Notes: generated by a model not told the origin, from the letters alone. Positions 16,798 to 25,819 are shown, counted from the stretch's first letter. The stretch is 64,000 nucleotides of DNA from CAIXSC01 sp046349935 (GCA_046349935.1 JAXMBK010000009.1:372001-436000); one strand, 5' to 3'. Made by a program: numbers and translations.

Positions 16798-19170
16798 ATG
16801 CCCGCTTTCGCCGCCGTCGTCCGCCCGCTCGCGTTCGCCGTCGTCGCGTCGCTCGCCGTCGCGTCGCTGTCCGCCGCCCCTCCGACCGCCCGGACTTGGT
16901 CCGACAAGTCGGGCAAATACTCCGTGGAAGCGGAACTCGCGGCGGTCGACGGCGACTTCGTCGTCCTCAAAAAGCTCAGCGGTGAAACACTGCGAGTGCC
17001 GCTGGCGAAGCTCTGCGACGACGACCAAGCGTACGTTCGCCGGAAAGCAGACCGCGATCGCGAGAACCGCAATGCGGCTGCGCTGCCGGTACGTGTAGAA
17101 GACGTCGAACGGCTCGCCGCCCTCGAACGTTCCGCAAAGGCCGTCGTACGGCGTTACGTCGAATTGTTTGAGAAACATCCTGCTGCCGCCGAGGCCCCGG
17201 CGTTTCGGGAGCGAAAGCAACATTGGGAGCAGTTAGCCGACGCCGAGTCGGTGCGGCTGGGGCGCGATCTATGGTGCTCGAAGGAAGAGGCCAAGGAGCG
17301 GTTCGCCGATCTGGAGCGCAGGTTCGTCTCGGCGGTGAAGTTGGCCGAGGTCGGCCACATCGACGTCATTCGCCAGTCGCTTAAGGACGCCAGTCGCGCT
17401 CATCCCTGGTCGATCGAAGCCGACAGTCGACTCGGCCTGCTGTGCGCGCTCGTCTGGCAAGACCTCGACGGGGCGCAAGCAGCCTTCGACGAATGCATCA
17501 AACGCCGGCGACTCAACATCGCTCCCGACGGCGTCGACCGCACGAACCTGGCCGCCGCGCACAACAATCTGGCCATCATCTGCGTGCGGCAGCGAAAGTG
17601 GCGCGAAGCGCTGCATCATTGGCGGACCGCGACCGACTTGATTCCGAACAGTCCCGAGTTTGCTCACAATGTCGGCAAATTCAGTCGGATCGCGGCCGAA
17701 CACGCTCACTTGCGCATGCCTCCCGAGGCGGCGGCGGACGCCGCAGCGCTGTTTGCGCGCGTGGCATTGGCGGCGAAAGCATCGCGACTGAGGTCCGAGA
17801 AAGCTTGGATCTTCGTCCGTTTCACCGCCGAACCAACGCTCGATGAAATGTTGGCCGACGCCCCGCCGCTCGCCCCGGCCCCGCCTCAGCCCGTCGGCCC
17901 CGTCGCGGGCGGCGACTTGGCGGCGGGCGGCGCAGGAGCGGTCCTCGCTGCGGCGCCGCCGGCCGCCCCTGTAGCGCCGCCGCCGCCGAAAGGGCCGCAG
18001 CCTCCCGCACCTCCACTGCCTCCGGGACTCCCTCCCGCTCCGCCGATCCCAGCCCTCCCTGCGCCCGGCGCCGCGGCGCCCGCAGCGGCGCCGCCAGCCG
18101 CGCCTGCCGCTGCCGTCCAAGCAGCCGGCGCCCCCGCCGCTCCTGCTGCCGCACTACGCGCCCAGGTGATTCGCGATCACATGGTGCTCACCAGCGGCGG
18201 CACCGGGTTCGTCGTCGCTCCCGGACTCGTCATGACCAATCGCCACGTGATCGAACACGGTCACGCGTTCTTGGCCGTGCAGCGAGACGTGGATCGGGAG
18301 TGGGAAGCCAGCGTCGAGGCGGTCTCGTTGACCGACGACTTGGCGCTGGTCTCGGTTCCGGGGCTCGAGGCGCCCGCGCTGCCGCTGTCCGCCGCTCCGC
18401 CACGCCTGGCGACGGAGATCACCGTGCTCGGCTTCCCGCTCTTCTTTGAACTGGGCAATGACCTGAAGGTCAGCCGCGGCATCGTCTCCGGCCTGCCGAA
18501 CCCGCGCTTCGACAACATGCTGCTGTATGATGCGACGACCAACGGCGGCAACAGCGGCGGTCCGGTGCTCGACCAAACCGGCTTCGTCGTCGCCGTGCAT
18601 GCCGCGGGCATCCAGGGGGGCCCGCAAGCTGAAAAGATGGCCGCAGGCGTCCCGTGCGACCGAGCGCTGCAGTTCTTGCTGGAACACCGGAAAAATCTGG
18701 CCGCCGTCCCGCCCGGAGCGGTGCGTCCCTGGGCCGACGTCGTCTCCTCAGCCAGCCAGTCGACCGTCCACTTGCTCAGCTTTCATCGCGCCTCGGCGCT
18801 GGATGCCTTCGGCGACGGCGGAGCGCGTCGCGGCGGTCGCGGGTCCGGCGGAATGCCCGGCATGCCGTCGTTGTCCGGCAGCAGCCGCTCAGGCCAGGAC
18901 GGCGATCATACCCATGTCGGCATCCTGGTCAGCAACGCGAAATTGCTAGAGGACCCGCAGTGCACGGCCTGCTATGGCGCCGGCAAAATCCCGTGCACCC
19001 AGCGCGGCTGCAGCAAAGGCAAACTGCAAACCCAAGTCGTCGACATTCTGGGCTACAGCACAGGCGGGCGTCCGATCACCCGCACTCGCACGGTCTATGA
19101 TCGCTGCCCCACTTGCAAGGGCTCGGATAAGGTGGAATGCCTCAGTTGCCGCGGCAGCAAAGTCGACTGA
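16798..19170 (+). CDS. Secreted SHD1-TPR-trypsin-like protease with C-terminal CxxC zinc-ribbon
   Basis: A 790-residue exported protein. ATG 16798 is preceded by GGAG and a signal peptide follows (1-26). Residues about 31-83 form an SHD1 domain (TWSDKSGKYSVEAEL...VPLAKLCDDD), common in planctomycetes. A helical TPR-like part (about 195-305) and a long Pro/Ala linker (about 355-460) lead to a trypsin-like domain with the full triad: His483 in TNRHVIEHG, Asp514 in TDDLALV and Ser586 in GGNSGGPV. The C-terminal region (722-786) has paired CxxC motifs (CTACYGAGK, CPTCKG, CLSCRG) like the DnaJ zinc-finger. It would act outside the cytoplasm as a protease. The BlaI-type regulator gene follows 84 bases downstream, and two BlaI-like operators lie in its promoter. 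Confidence 0.9.
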   Translation: MPAFAAVVRPLAFAVVASLAVASLSAAPPTARTWSDKSGKYSVEAELAAVDGDFVVLKKLSGETLRVPLAKLCDDDQAYVRRKADRDRENRNAAALPVRVEDVERLAALERSAKAVVRRYVELFEKHPAAAEAPAFRERKQHWEQLADAESVRLGRDLWCSKEEAKERFADLERRFVSAVKLAEVGHIDVIRQSLKDASRAHPWSIEADSRLGLLCALVWQDLDGAQAAFDECIKRRRLNIAPDGVDRTNLAAAHNNLAIICVRQRKWREALHHWRTATDLIPNSPEFAHNVGKFSRIAAEHAHLRMPPEAAADAAALFARVALAAKASRLRSEKAWIFVRFTAEPTLDEMLADAPPLAPAPPQPVGPVAGGDLAAGGAGAVLAAAPPAAPVAPPPPKGPQPPAPPLPPGLPPAPPIPALPAPGAAAPAAAPPAAPAAAVQAAGAPAAPAAALRAQVIRDHMVLTSGGTGFVVAPGLVMTNRHVIEHGHAFLAVQRDVDREWEASVEAVSLTDDLALVSVPGLEAPALPLSAAPPRLATEITVLGFPLFFELGNDLKVSRGIVSGLPNPRFDNMLLYDATTNGGNSGGPVLDQTGFVVAVHAAGIQGGPQAEKMAAGVPCDRALQFLLEHRKNLAAVPPGAVRPWADVVSSASQSTVHLLSFHRASALDAFGDGGARRGGRGSGGMPGMPSLSGSSRSGQDGDHTHVGILVSNAKLLEDPQCTACYGAGKIPCTQRGCSKGKLQTQVVDILGYSTGGRPITRTRTVYDRCPTCKGSDKVECLSCRGSKVD

Positions 19171-19191
19171 CCAGACCTCCCCCCCGCTCTG

Positions 19192-19220
19192 TAGACGGCC
19201 TGCGGCAGGACTGGTACATT
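19192..19220 (+). promoter_or_regulatory. Predicted promoter and operator half-site of the BlaI-like gene
   Basis: -35 TAGACG (19192-19197), 17-base spacer, -10 TACATT (19215-19220). The sequence GGTACATTC (19213-19221) is identical to the first nine bases of operator site 1 and overlaps the -10; the other palindrome arm is not conserved (CTGCG instead of GTACC). It suggests weak autoregulation. A start near 19227 gives a leader of about 27 bases. Confidence 0.4.
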
Positions 19221-19253
19221 CCTGCGGTCACGACGAGCCTAGGGACAGAAGCG

Positions 19254-19655
19254 ATGTCTGAGAATCAATTGCCGAGCCGCGCGGAACTGGAAGTGCTGCA
19301 GGTCGTTTATGAGCTGGGCAGTTGCACGTCGCGTGAGGCGTTCGACGCCTACCCCAATGATCGCGGGATGGAGCATAGTTCCGTCCGCACCCTCTTGCGG
19401 CGATTGGCCGCGAAAGGCTTCCTCAAAGGCAAACTGGTCGACGGAGTGACGATCTATAGCCCCGTGCGCCAGCAACGTTCGGTGCTTGGCGACGTCGTCT
19501 CCGACTTGGTTCACACGTTCTTCCAAGGCGACGTCTTTCCGCTCGTGCAGCATCTGCTCGGACAACGCCGCCTTTCGTCGCAGCAAGTCGACGAACTGCG
19601 CGAGATGCTCGACGGTCAGGCTTCCAGCGCCAAGAAGCGCAAGTCGACGAAATAG
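19254..19655 (+). CDS. BlaI/MecI/CopY-family transcriptional repressor
   Basis: A 133-residue winged-helix repressor. The start is ATG 19254, after AGGGA; a longer open frame upstream would begin inside the previous gene and has no family residues. The recognition part SSVRTLLRRLAAKGFL is the BlaI/MecI signature (usual form TTVxTLLxRLxxKG). The C-terminal helices (about 75-120) would form the dimer and carry the protease-sensitive site in this family. The next gene, an M56 membrane peptidase 31 to 61 bases downstream, is the usual BlaR1 partner. BlaI-type repressors bind TACA/TGTA palindromes, which are found at the SHD1-protease and LEPR/dockerin promoters. Confidence 0.92.
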   Translation: MSENQLPSRAELEVLQVVYELGSCTSREAFDAYPNDRGMEHSSVRTLLRRLAAKGFLKGKLVDGVTIYSPVRQQRSVLGDVVSDLVHTFFQGDVFPLVQHLLGQRRLSSQQVDELREMLDGQASSAKKRKSTK

Positions 19656-19686
19656 TCTCGGAGCGTCCTCATAGCGAGACGCTGCA

Positions 19687-21297
19687 GTGGGTTCAGGCGG
19701 ATGGGCGGGGTTGGGGATGGTTGGGTTGGACGCGCCGGGCGAGAAGATCTGGCTTCTCCTATGGCAAACCACGGCGCTAACGCTGTTCATCATCGTGCTC
19801 ACGTCGCTGCCTTGGTTTCGGCGACCCAAGATTGCATCAGCCTTGTGGCTGTTGGTGATCGTCAAGACGTTGATTCCGCCGATCTTTCCCTCTTTGCCAG
19901 TCCCAGGGGTGCGACTCACCGACATCCACGCGCCGCGTCTGATCTCGATGCCTGGGCGGTCGCACGTGTTGGTGGAAGACTGGCCCAGTCTCCCTCGCGA
20001 AAACGCACCGCCGCCGCCTTTGGGGCCGCGCTTTCAATTCAGCGTGCGCTACACTGCCGCCGAAGTGACGGCGGTCTTCTTGATCTGGCTCGCTGGCGGA
20101 CTCGCCGTGGCGACGACCGGCCTCCTCCGGTTCACCCAAGCGCGTCGCCTGCAACATCGTGCGCGTCCCCTATCCGAGCCCTTGAGCACATCGCTCGCCC
20201 CGCTGCTCGCCGCCTTCGGCGCTCAAGGTCGAGTCCGCTTGCTGGCGATGGACGACGCCGTTTCGCCGCAGTTGGTCGGACTGATGCGGCCCGTGATCTT
20301 GCTTCCCGTCGCAATCCTTGAGGATCAAGAGGCCGTCCATACGGCGGTCGCTCACGAATTGGCGCACTGGCGTCGCAAAGATCTGTGGCTCAGCGTTGTG
20401 CAATGCGTCTCGCTGAGCCTCTGGTGGTTTCATCCGCTCATTTGGCTCGCCAGCCGTCGGCTCAGCCAAGCCCGCGAAATCTGCGCCGATGCGTTAGCGA
20501 TCCAAGTCCTGGGATGTTCCGGCGTGGAGTATGCCCACAATTTGATGAACATTCTCACGCAATTGACGGCCGCGGAACCTGCGGCAGAACATCGATCCCT
20601 CGCCGCGCCGACGACCGCACCGCAGCCCGACCTGCCAGCCTTTCGCAGCCGCATTTCATCCGCTCTGAATTCGCGACACCCCACGCATCCCGTTCCGACG
20701 GTTGCGGCAGGCTGCGTTTGGATCTGCTTGGCGCTCGCCGTCCTGCCTGGTTCCGACTGGCGCTATTCCGCCTCGGTATTGCGAGTAGTCCTGCTGGGCA
20801 ATCGCGCCCAACAGTGCTTCGTCAGCCAGGGCCCGTTCGAGTACCTGGACCCAGAATCGGGACGACGAACGTACTTTGAGATGCTGTTGCCCGTGCACCA
20901 CCTATACAACGTGACTTGGTACGAAGCCCAGTCGCTGGCTGAAACGCGTCGTCACGAAGGACGCCCTGGCCGTCTGGCCGTCGTGGACTCGCGGGCCAAG
21001 CACCAATTCCTCGAGGCGCGGTTTGGGCCGTCGCTGACGCACGCCGCGCCTCCGCTCTACGTGGCCGACAATCTCTGGATCGGCCTCACGCGAAATCACC
21101 CCGATCGCCAATTCCGCTGGATCGACGGCCGAGCCATGGCGCATGCCTTCTGGCATCCATCCGAACCGAACAACTCGAATTCGGAAGAACTTTGGGTTCA
21201 TTACTGGATTCGCGACGAGCAATTCTCGTGGAACGACGCCGCCAGCGACGACGCTCGGCGGCGCGGCGATCGATTCGGGTTCATCGTGGAGTACTAG
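19687..21297 (+). CDS. BlaR1-like M56 membrane metallopeptidase fused to a C-type-lectin-like domain
   Basis: A 536-residue membrane protein (GTG start; ATG at 19717 is an alternative and fits better with the first helix). Transmembrane helices are at about 21-43, 48-70, 125-148, 232-255 and 340-358. The cytosolic M56 zinc site is HELAH (223-227) with Glu264 in REICADA as third ligand. BlaR1 and MecR1 carry a penicillin-binding domain after the last helix; here residues about 396-536 instead look like a C-type lectin fold: WIGL (464-467), EPN (493-495, the mannose-type sugar-binding triplet) and WND (515-517). The fold lacks the usual disulfide cysteines. It lies just after the BlaI-like repressor, so it probably cleaves or triggers cleavage of that repressor when the outer domain binds ligand. 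Its last 17 bases overlap the convergent gene. Confidence 0.88.
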   Translation: MGSGGWAGLGMVGLDAPGEKIWLLLWQTTALTLFIIVLTSLPWFRRPKIASALWLLVIVKTLIPPIFPSLPVPGVRLTDIHAPRLISMPGRSHVLVEDWPSLPRENAPPPPLGPRFQFSVRYTAAEVTAVFLIWLAGGLAVATTGLLRFTQARRLQHRARPLSEPLSTSLAPLLAAFGAQGRVRLLAMDDAVSPQLVGLMRPVILLPVAILEDQEAVHTAVAHELAHWRRKDLWLSVVQCVSLSLWWFHPLIWLASRRLSQAREICADALAIQVLGCSGVEYAHNLMNILTQLTAAEPAAEHRSLAAPTTAPQPDLPAFRSRISSALNSRHPTHPVPTVAAGCVWICLALAVLPGSDWRYSASVLRVVLLGNRAQQCFVSQGPFEYLDPESGRRTYFEMLLPVHHLYNVTWYEAQSLAETRRHEGRPGRLAVVDSRAKHQFLEARFGPSLTHAAPPLYVADNLWIGLTRNHPDRQFRWIDGRAMAHAFWHPSEPNNSNSEELWVHYWIRDEQFSWNDAASDDARRRGDRFGFIVEY

Positions 21298-22825
21298 CGC
21301 CGGCGGCTGCGGCGGCCGCCCGCGCTTGCGCCATCAGCGGACTATCGGGCGCGGTCGATGCGGGCAAATGCCCCATCATGCCGGCGACCAGTCGGGCCTG
21401 CGTGGCGGGCGTGCTGGCCAATAAGGCCTCCTCCCAGGCTGTGGCGCCGAACTTGAAATCGTGACTGTCGTTCGCTTTGACGAAAATTTGGCGCCGGGCC
21501 GCCGCGAACACCGCTTCCGCGTCGCCGCCGCGCGACAAGAAGCCGAGCGTCTTCCGCGCCGCATCGTCGCGGCTGGCGCCGATCGTCGCAAAAATGTCGG
21601 CGAGCGCTTCTCGCGGGTCGGCGGGCGTCTCCAGCGGTTCAAGTTGCTGGAGGTTTAGAGCGCGGGCCTCGCCCAGGGCGTCGCGAAACAGGGCGACCCA
21701 GGACGCAGCTTGCAATAGCGACAGGCGTCGAGTGGCGTCGTCGGCAGCGCTCAAGAAAATCGTGTGCAGCGCATTGACCGACGTCACCGAGTGCAACGAC
21801 ACAATGCCCGGCTTGCGCAACAACAGCTCGTTCGCCGCCTTGAGAATTCCGTCCCAGATCCCGGCTGGCGCAATACCGCCTTGAACATACTCCAACAGCG
21901 ACGCCCCCGCCGCCGCCGGCGACGCCCCGCGCAACTCGGACATCAGCCCGTCGCTGGCCGCGATATCCGGCACGCCCTGCATCCAATCTTCGCTGAAGCG
22001 GCCCGCCGCCTGCTGATTCTGCTCCCACGGCCCCACCACGTCGACGCCCGGTTTGCCTTGGCGATCAAGTAGGCCGTAGGCAAGCGACCGCAGCACAGGC
22101 TCCGCATGCTGCCAGCCGATGGTTTGCAAAGTGCGAAACGCCTGCGCGGCGAAAATCGCCTTGTGGCCGATGTTTCGCTGATCGCGGATCGCATACGGCC
22201 AGAATGCTTCCATCACGGCGGCGGCGCTGTGCGACCGAGCCAGCGCAATGGCGGCCGCATCCGCCGCCTCGGGGTCCCACGCGTCCATCGCCTTGCGAAA
22301 CGCTTCCCGCGAGTCGCTTGCCCGCGGCAGTCGCTGTTCGTTCGCCGGTCCCAACGTCCAGTCCCCTTCGCGAACGTCCCGTTCCTGCGATGCTTTGAAT
22401 GTGTCGACCGCCCACAGCATCGGAATCAGCCATTCGTCCACCGTCGCCGACATCCCCAACTGATGCGCCGCATGGACCACCATCACCGCATGGAACTTGA
22501 AGCCGACCGGCCGCGGCTGGATGTTGCGAATCCCCGCCAGAAACACGCCGGCCATCAAGTCTCGATACGACCAGCCGCCCCGCAGCTTCGCCACCACTCG
22601 CTCCAGAATTCGCTCCCGCGGCGTCTCCTCCAGCCACCGCACCACCGGCTCGATCTCCGGCCGAAAGCGAACTGCTTTCCCATCGAGGGGCGTCGGCGTC
22701 ACGCCGTCCTGCGCCAGCGCTCGTCCCACGACGCCCAAACTTCCCAGCCCCGCACCGACGCCGGCCAGCGCCGACGCCTCGATGAATCCACGACGCGACA
22801 TGCCCTGCCAGCGGCTCTCAAACAT
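21281..22825 (-). CDS. Tat-exported planctomycete protein of unknown function
   Basis: A 514-residue protein. Start chosen at ATG 22825, with AAGGAGG 8 bases before it, rather than the longer frame to 22912. Residues about 9-40 (SRRGFIEASALAGVGAGLG) are a clear twin-arginine signal. The mature part is largely helical and Ala-rich, with no catalytic motif recognised; HAVMVVHAAHQLG and ANDSHDFKFGATAWEEALL are the most distinctive stretches. It is not part of the repressor/peptidase pair: it is convergent with it and overlaps its 3' end by 17 bases. A heme-free helical bundle or peptidase-like role is possible but unsupported. Confidence 0.75.
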   Translation of the reverse strand: MFESRWQGMSRRGFIEASALAGVGAGLGSLGVVGRALAQDGVTPTPLDGKAVRFRPEIEPVVRWLEETPRERILERVVAKLRGGWSYRDLMAGVFLAGIRNIQPRPVGFKFHAVMVVHAAHQLGMSATVDEWLIPMLWAVDTFKASQERDVREGDWTLGPANEQRLPRASDSREAFRKAMDAWDPEAADAAAIALARSHSAAAVMEAFWPYAIRDQRNIGHKAIFAAQAFRTLQTIGWQHAEPVLRSLAYGLLDRQGKPGVDVVGPWEQNQQAAGRFSEDWMQGVPDIAASDGLMSELRGASPAAAGASLLEYVQGGIAPAGIWDGILKAANELLLRKPGIVSLHSVTSVNALHTIFLSAADDATRRLSLLQAASWVALFRDALGEARALNLQQLEPLETPADPREALADIFATIGASRDDAARKTLGFLSRGGDAEAVFAAARRQIFVKANDSHDFKFGATAWEEALLASTPATQARLVAGMMGHLPASTAPDSPLMAQARAAAAAAGASTPR

Positions 22826-22923
22826 CGTCTCCGCCTCCTTGAGAAAAAATGGGAATTTCGACTCACCGCATCCGCAGCGGCGACCGACTACACTGGTGGA
22901 TGCATTCCCCACCCCTTCGAGTG

Positions 22924-23577
22924 ATGACAGTCATGAGTCACGACGTTGCCGGCGGCGCTTCTCGCAAATTGATCACTCGAATCTTGGAACAATTGTTCGT
23001 ATTCGCCGTCTGCATCGGCATCCCGTCGATCGTGACGGCGGTCGCACCTGTTTCGTGGGTCAAATTGCATCGGCGCGACGGCCGCGTCGAGGCGACCTCA
23101 AAGTCGTGCATCCTGTACGTCATCCCCTTTCGCTTTCGTGCGATTGACGAAGTCACCGAGGTCGACGACCGAGTCGTGGCGGGCAAACTGCAGCGCAAAA
23201 GCGTCTCTGGCAGTCATCGTTACACCAAGTCCGAGGACCAAGGATTCTTGATCCTACGCGGCCCCGGCCGCGTCGTCGAAGTTCCCACCTCGCCCGTCGA
23301 CCTCGACGCCAAAGTTCAACAAATCCAAGCGTTCCTCGACGATCCCGCGGCGACGGAACTCTCGATGTTCAACGTCGCCAATTGGAAGTTCAGCATCCTC
23401 TTCGGAGGGCTGGCCTCTTGCCTCACGGTCCTCTACGTCGGCTGCCTCTTGTTCGGAGGCGCGCTCAAGATGATCCGCTTGGTTCAGCGTTCCTTCGGAG
23501 TACCTCCCCAAGACCGGTTCCTCGTCCGACAATTGACCCGCCTGGAGTCGTGGCGCCCCAACGCACTACGGCGTTAA
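22924..23577 (+). CDS. Two-helix membrane protein of unknown function
   Basis: A 217-residue protein with one N-terminal helix (about 18-40) and one near residues 157-182, leaving a 110-residue soluble loop (VKLHRRDGRVEATSKSC...) that could be a small beta domain. No family was recognised. The start is uncertain; ATG 22924 and ATG 22933 are both possible, and the frame stays open to 22849, which would overlap the leader of the divergent gene. It is convergent with the Gfo/Idh/MocA gene at 23621. Confidence 0.6.
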   Translation: MTVMSHDVAGGASRKLITRILEQLFVFAVCIGIPSIVTAVAPVSWVKLHRRDGRVEATSKSCILYVIPFRFRAIDEVTEVDDRVVAGKLQRKSVSGSHRYTKSEDQGFLILRGPGRVVEVPTSPVDLDAKVQQIQAFLDDPAATELSMFNVANWKFSILFGGLASCLTVLYVGCLLFGGALKMIRLVQRSFGVPPQDRFLVRQLTRLESWRPNALRR

Positions 23578-23620
23578 GCGGCGACACGGCGAGGGACGAC
23601 GAACCGTCTCGAGGGGGACG

Positions 23621-24991
23621 TCACGCCTTGATCTCGTAGCCCTTGCGGCTTTCGCGCGACAGGAACGAGTTGGCTTGGTCGTCGCCGACGATCACGCGCT
23701 TCGCGGGATCCCACGCCAGTTCGCGACCCAACCGCATGGCGATGTTCGAGAGGTGGCAGATCTCGAGCATCCGGTTGTGCGACCAGACGTCGGAGATGGG
23801 TTGCTTGCGCGCCTTCATCCCTTCGATGAAATTGGCCGTGTGATTAGCGCTGACTTTGCCGCCGTACACCGCCTCGATGGCGCCCTCCGGCAACGGATTC
23901 GACTTCAGATCGTCGACCGGCTTGCCGGTAATCTTGCCGCGATTGACGAACAGCCGGCCCTCGGTCCCTTCGAACAAAATGCCGTTGTCCCCTTCGCTCG
24001 TGATCATCATCTCGACGTCGTTCGGCATGGCGACGCGGATCTTGAACGAGGTCGCCGCGTTGTAGCGGTCGCTCGCCAACGGGTTGCCGTCCTTGTATTC
24101 GACCGGCAGTTTGTACTCGACCGGCGTGATCTTGCTCGGCCCCGTGTCGGTCGCGCCCAGCGCCCAGCAGGCGATGTCGACGTGATGCGCCCCCCAGTCG
24201 GTGAGCTTGCCGCCCGAGTATTCATGCCAATTGCGGAACGAGTAGTGGCAATTGCTGTACAGCGGCACGCCGCCGCCGTAGCCTTGTCGCAGTTCCGGGA
24301 GCGCTCGGTACGGGACCTTGGCGGCGGGGCCGAGCCACATTTCCCAATCGAGCCCCGTTGGAACGGGCGCTTCGGGAATCGCCGGAGACGCTTCCATGCC
24401 GTTGATGCCGCAAGTCACTTTCTTTACGGTTCCAATGCGGCCGGCGCGAATGATGGCGATCGCTTGCAGGAAGCGTAAATCCGATTCGGTGCGCTGCATC
24501 GTCCCCACTTGGAAGACGCGCCCCGTTTCCTTGACCACTTTCTCGATGAGCTTCCCTTCGTCAATGGTCAGGGTGAGCGGCTTTTCGCAGTAGACGTCTT
24601 TGCCGGCGTACATCGCCTCGACCGCAATCTTCGTGTGCCAGTGATCGGGAGTCGCGATCATGACCGCTTCGACGTCCTTCCGATCGAGCACTTTCCGATA
24701 GTCTTTGTACGCGTCCGGCTTCTTCCCTTGCGCCTTCTCGACTTTCGCGACGTTGTCCGCGAGCACGTTTTCATCGACGTCCGCCAGGGCCGCAAACTGC
24801 GCGAACTTGAACGACTTGCTAGTGATGGCCCATCCCTGATTGCGCAACCCGATCGTCGCAAACACGGGCCGGTCGCTCGGTGCTTGATATCCCAGCGCCC
24901 GCTCCCCCGACTGCAACAAAACCGACGACGCGCCTGCGGCGGCGACGCCCTGCAAGAACAAACGACGACTCGTAAAGCGAGAATTCGTCAT
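23621..24991 (-). CDS. Tat-exported Gfo/Idh/MocA-family protein
   Basis: A 456-residue exported relative of the sugar dehydrogenases. SRRLFLQGVAAAGASSV (8-24) is a twin-arginine signal. The Rossmann part is recognisable by ALADVDENV and IATPDHWHT (113-120), and EKPL (136-139) carries the catalytic Lys. Later blocks DWGAHHVDIACWAL and WHEYSGGKL are typical of the planctomycete exported clade. The glycine-rich loop is unusual (IGLRNQG rather than GxGxxG), so cofactor use may differ. The aldolase gene lies upstream on the same strand with a 105-base gap, and the two may be expressed together. Confidence 0.9.
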   Translation of the reverse strand: MTNSRFTSRRLFLQGVAAAGASSVLLQSGERALGYQAPSDRPVFATIGLRNQGWAITSKSFKFAQFAALADVDENVLADNVAKVEKAQGKKPDAYKDYRKVLDRKDVEAVMIATPDHWHTKIAVEAMYAGKDVYCEKPLTLTIDEGKLIEKVVKETGRVFQVGTMQRTESDLRFLQAIAIIRAGRIGTVKKVTCGINGMEASPAIPEAPVPTGLDWEMWLGPAAKVPYRALPELRQGYGGGVPLYSNCHYSFRNWHEYSGGKLTDWGAHHVDIACWALGATDTGPSKITPVEYKLPVEYKDGNPLASDRYNAATSFKIRVAMPNDVEMMITSEGDNGILFEGTEGRLFVNRGKITGKPVDDLKSNPLPEGAIEAVYGGKVSANHTANFIEGMKARKQPISDVWSHNRMLEICHLSNIAMRLGRELAWDPAKRVIVGDDQANSFLSRESRKGYEIKA

Positions 24992-25096
24992 GAGCGTACG
25001 ACCCTTATGATTCGACTGGAAAGGAGGTGAAATGTGCGTCTCGCAATTATGACCGCGTCCTGGTCTTCCGACTAGCCGATCTCCGTACGACGTCGC

Positions 25097-25819
25097 TTAG
25101 GGACCACCGAACGCGCGGCCTTGCGTCAGGTTCCGCTTGAACCCCTCGCGGACCAGCGACAAGTCGGAGTCCATCGCCAGCCATTCGAAGCCGTATGACC
25201 GCAAGCGGTCTGCGTCGTCGAAGTGACGCACCAGGATGCCGCATCCCTTTTGATGTCGTCGAGCGGCGGCGACGATCGTCTCCACGCACTCGTCATAGCG
25301 CGTCGTCGACTCGCGCGCCTGGACGTCGAAACTCAGGTCGGCCGGACCGATGAACAAAGCGTCGATCCCTTCGACGGCGGCGATCGCGTCGACGTTGCCG
25401 ACCGCCTCGAGCGTCTCGATTTGGGCCAGCACGATGGGCTTCGGCGTCGGGCCGCTGGGGACGCGCAGGCCGTACCCGCAGGCCCGCACCGTGCGCGACA
25501 CGCCGCGTTGGCCGTGCGGAGGAAACAAGACCGCGCGGACGCAATGCTGAGCCTGAGCCGGCGTATCGATGTGGGGAACCATAATGCCGTGTGCGCCCCA
25601 ATCGAGCACTCGACCGATCAGGTCGGGATGCGGCGCCCCGATGCGCACGATCGCCTGGGTCAAGCTGCCGCGGAGGGCGCGCAACTGATTGGGCAGCGCC
25701 GCCTCCGACTCGCAGCCATGTTCGAGGTCGATCAGCACCCAATCGAAGCCGATTTCGGCCGCCAATTCGGCGAGTGCGGGGCAGCCGAGCGACAAGAACG
25801 TGCCAATGCGTTGCGTCAT
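25097..25819 (-). CDS. HpcH/HpaI-type aldolase
   Basis: A 240-residue class II pyruvate aldolase of the HpcH/HpaI family, which splits or joins 2-keto-3-deoxy acids in sugar-acid and aromatic breakdown. DLEHG (31-35) holds the catalytic His region, the phosphate- or carboxylate-binding Arg is in AIVRIGAP, and the metal ligands are in QIETLEAV (Glu) and IGPADLS (Asp). Length and block order match the family. It would act in the cytoplasm on a product of sugar-acid catabolism, which fits the sugar-oxidising neighbours. Confidence 0.9.
   Translation of the reverse strand: MTQRIGTFLSLGCPALAELAAEIGFDWVLIDLEHGCESEAALPNQLRALRGSLTQAIVRIGAPHPDLIGRVLDWGAHGIMVPHIDTPAQAQHCVRAVLFPPHGQRGVSRTVRACGYGLRVPSGPTPKPIVLAQIETLEAVGNVDAIAAVEGIDALFIGPADLSFDVQARESTTRYDECVETIVAAARRHQKGCGILVRHFDDADRLRSYGFEWLAMDSDLSLVREGFKRNLTQGRAFGGP

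Noticed and set aside
19137..19253. Longer BlaI-like protein starting inside the protease gene
   Set aside because: The extra 39 residues are not BlaI-like and precede the predicted promoter; the ATG at 19254 follows AGGGA.
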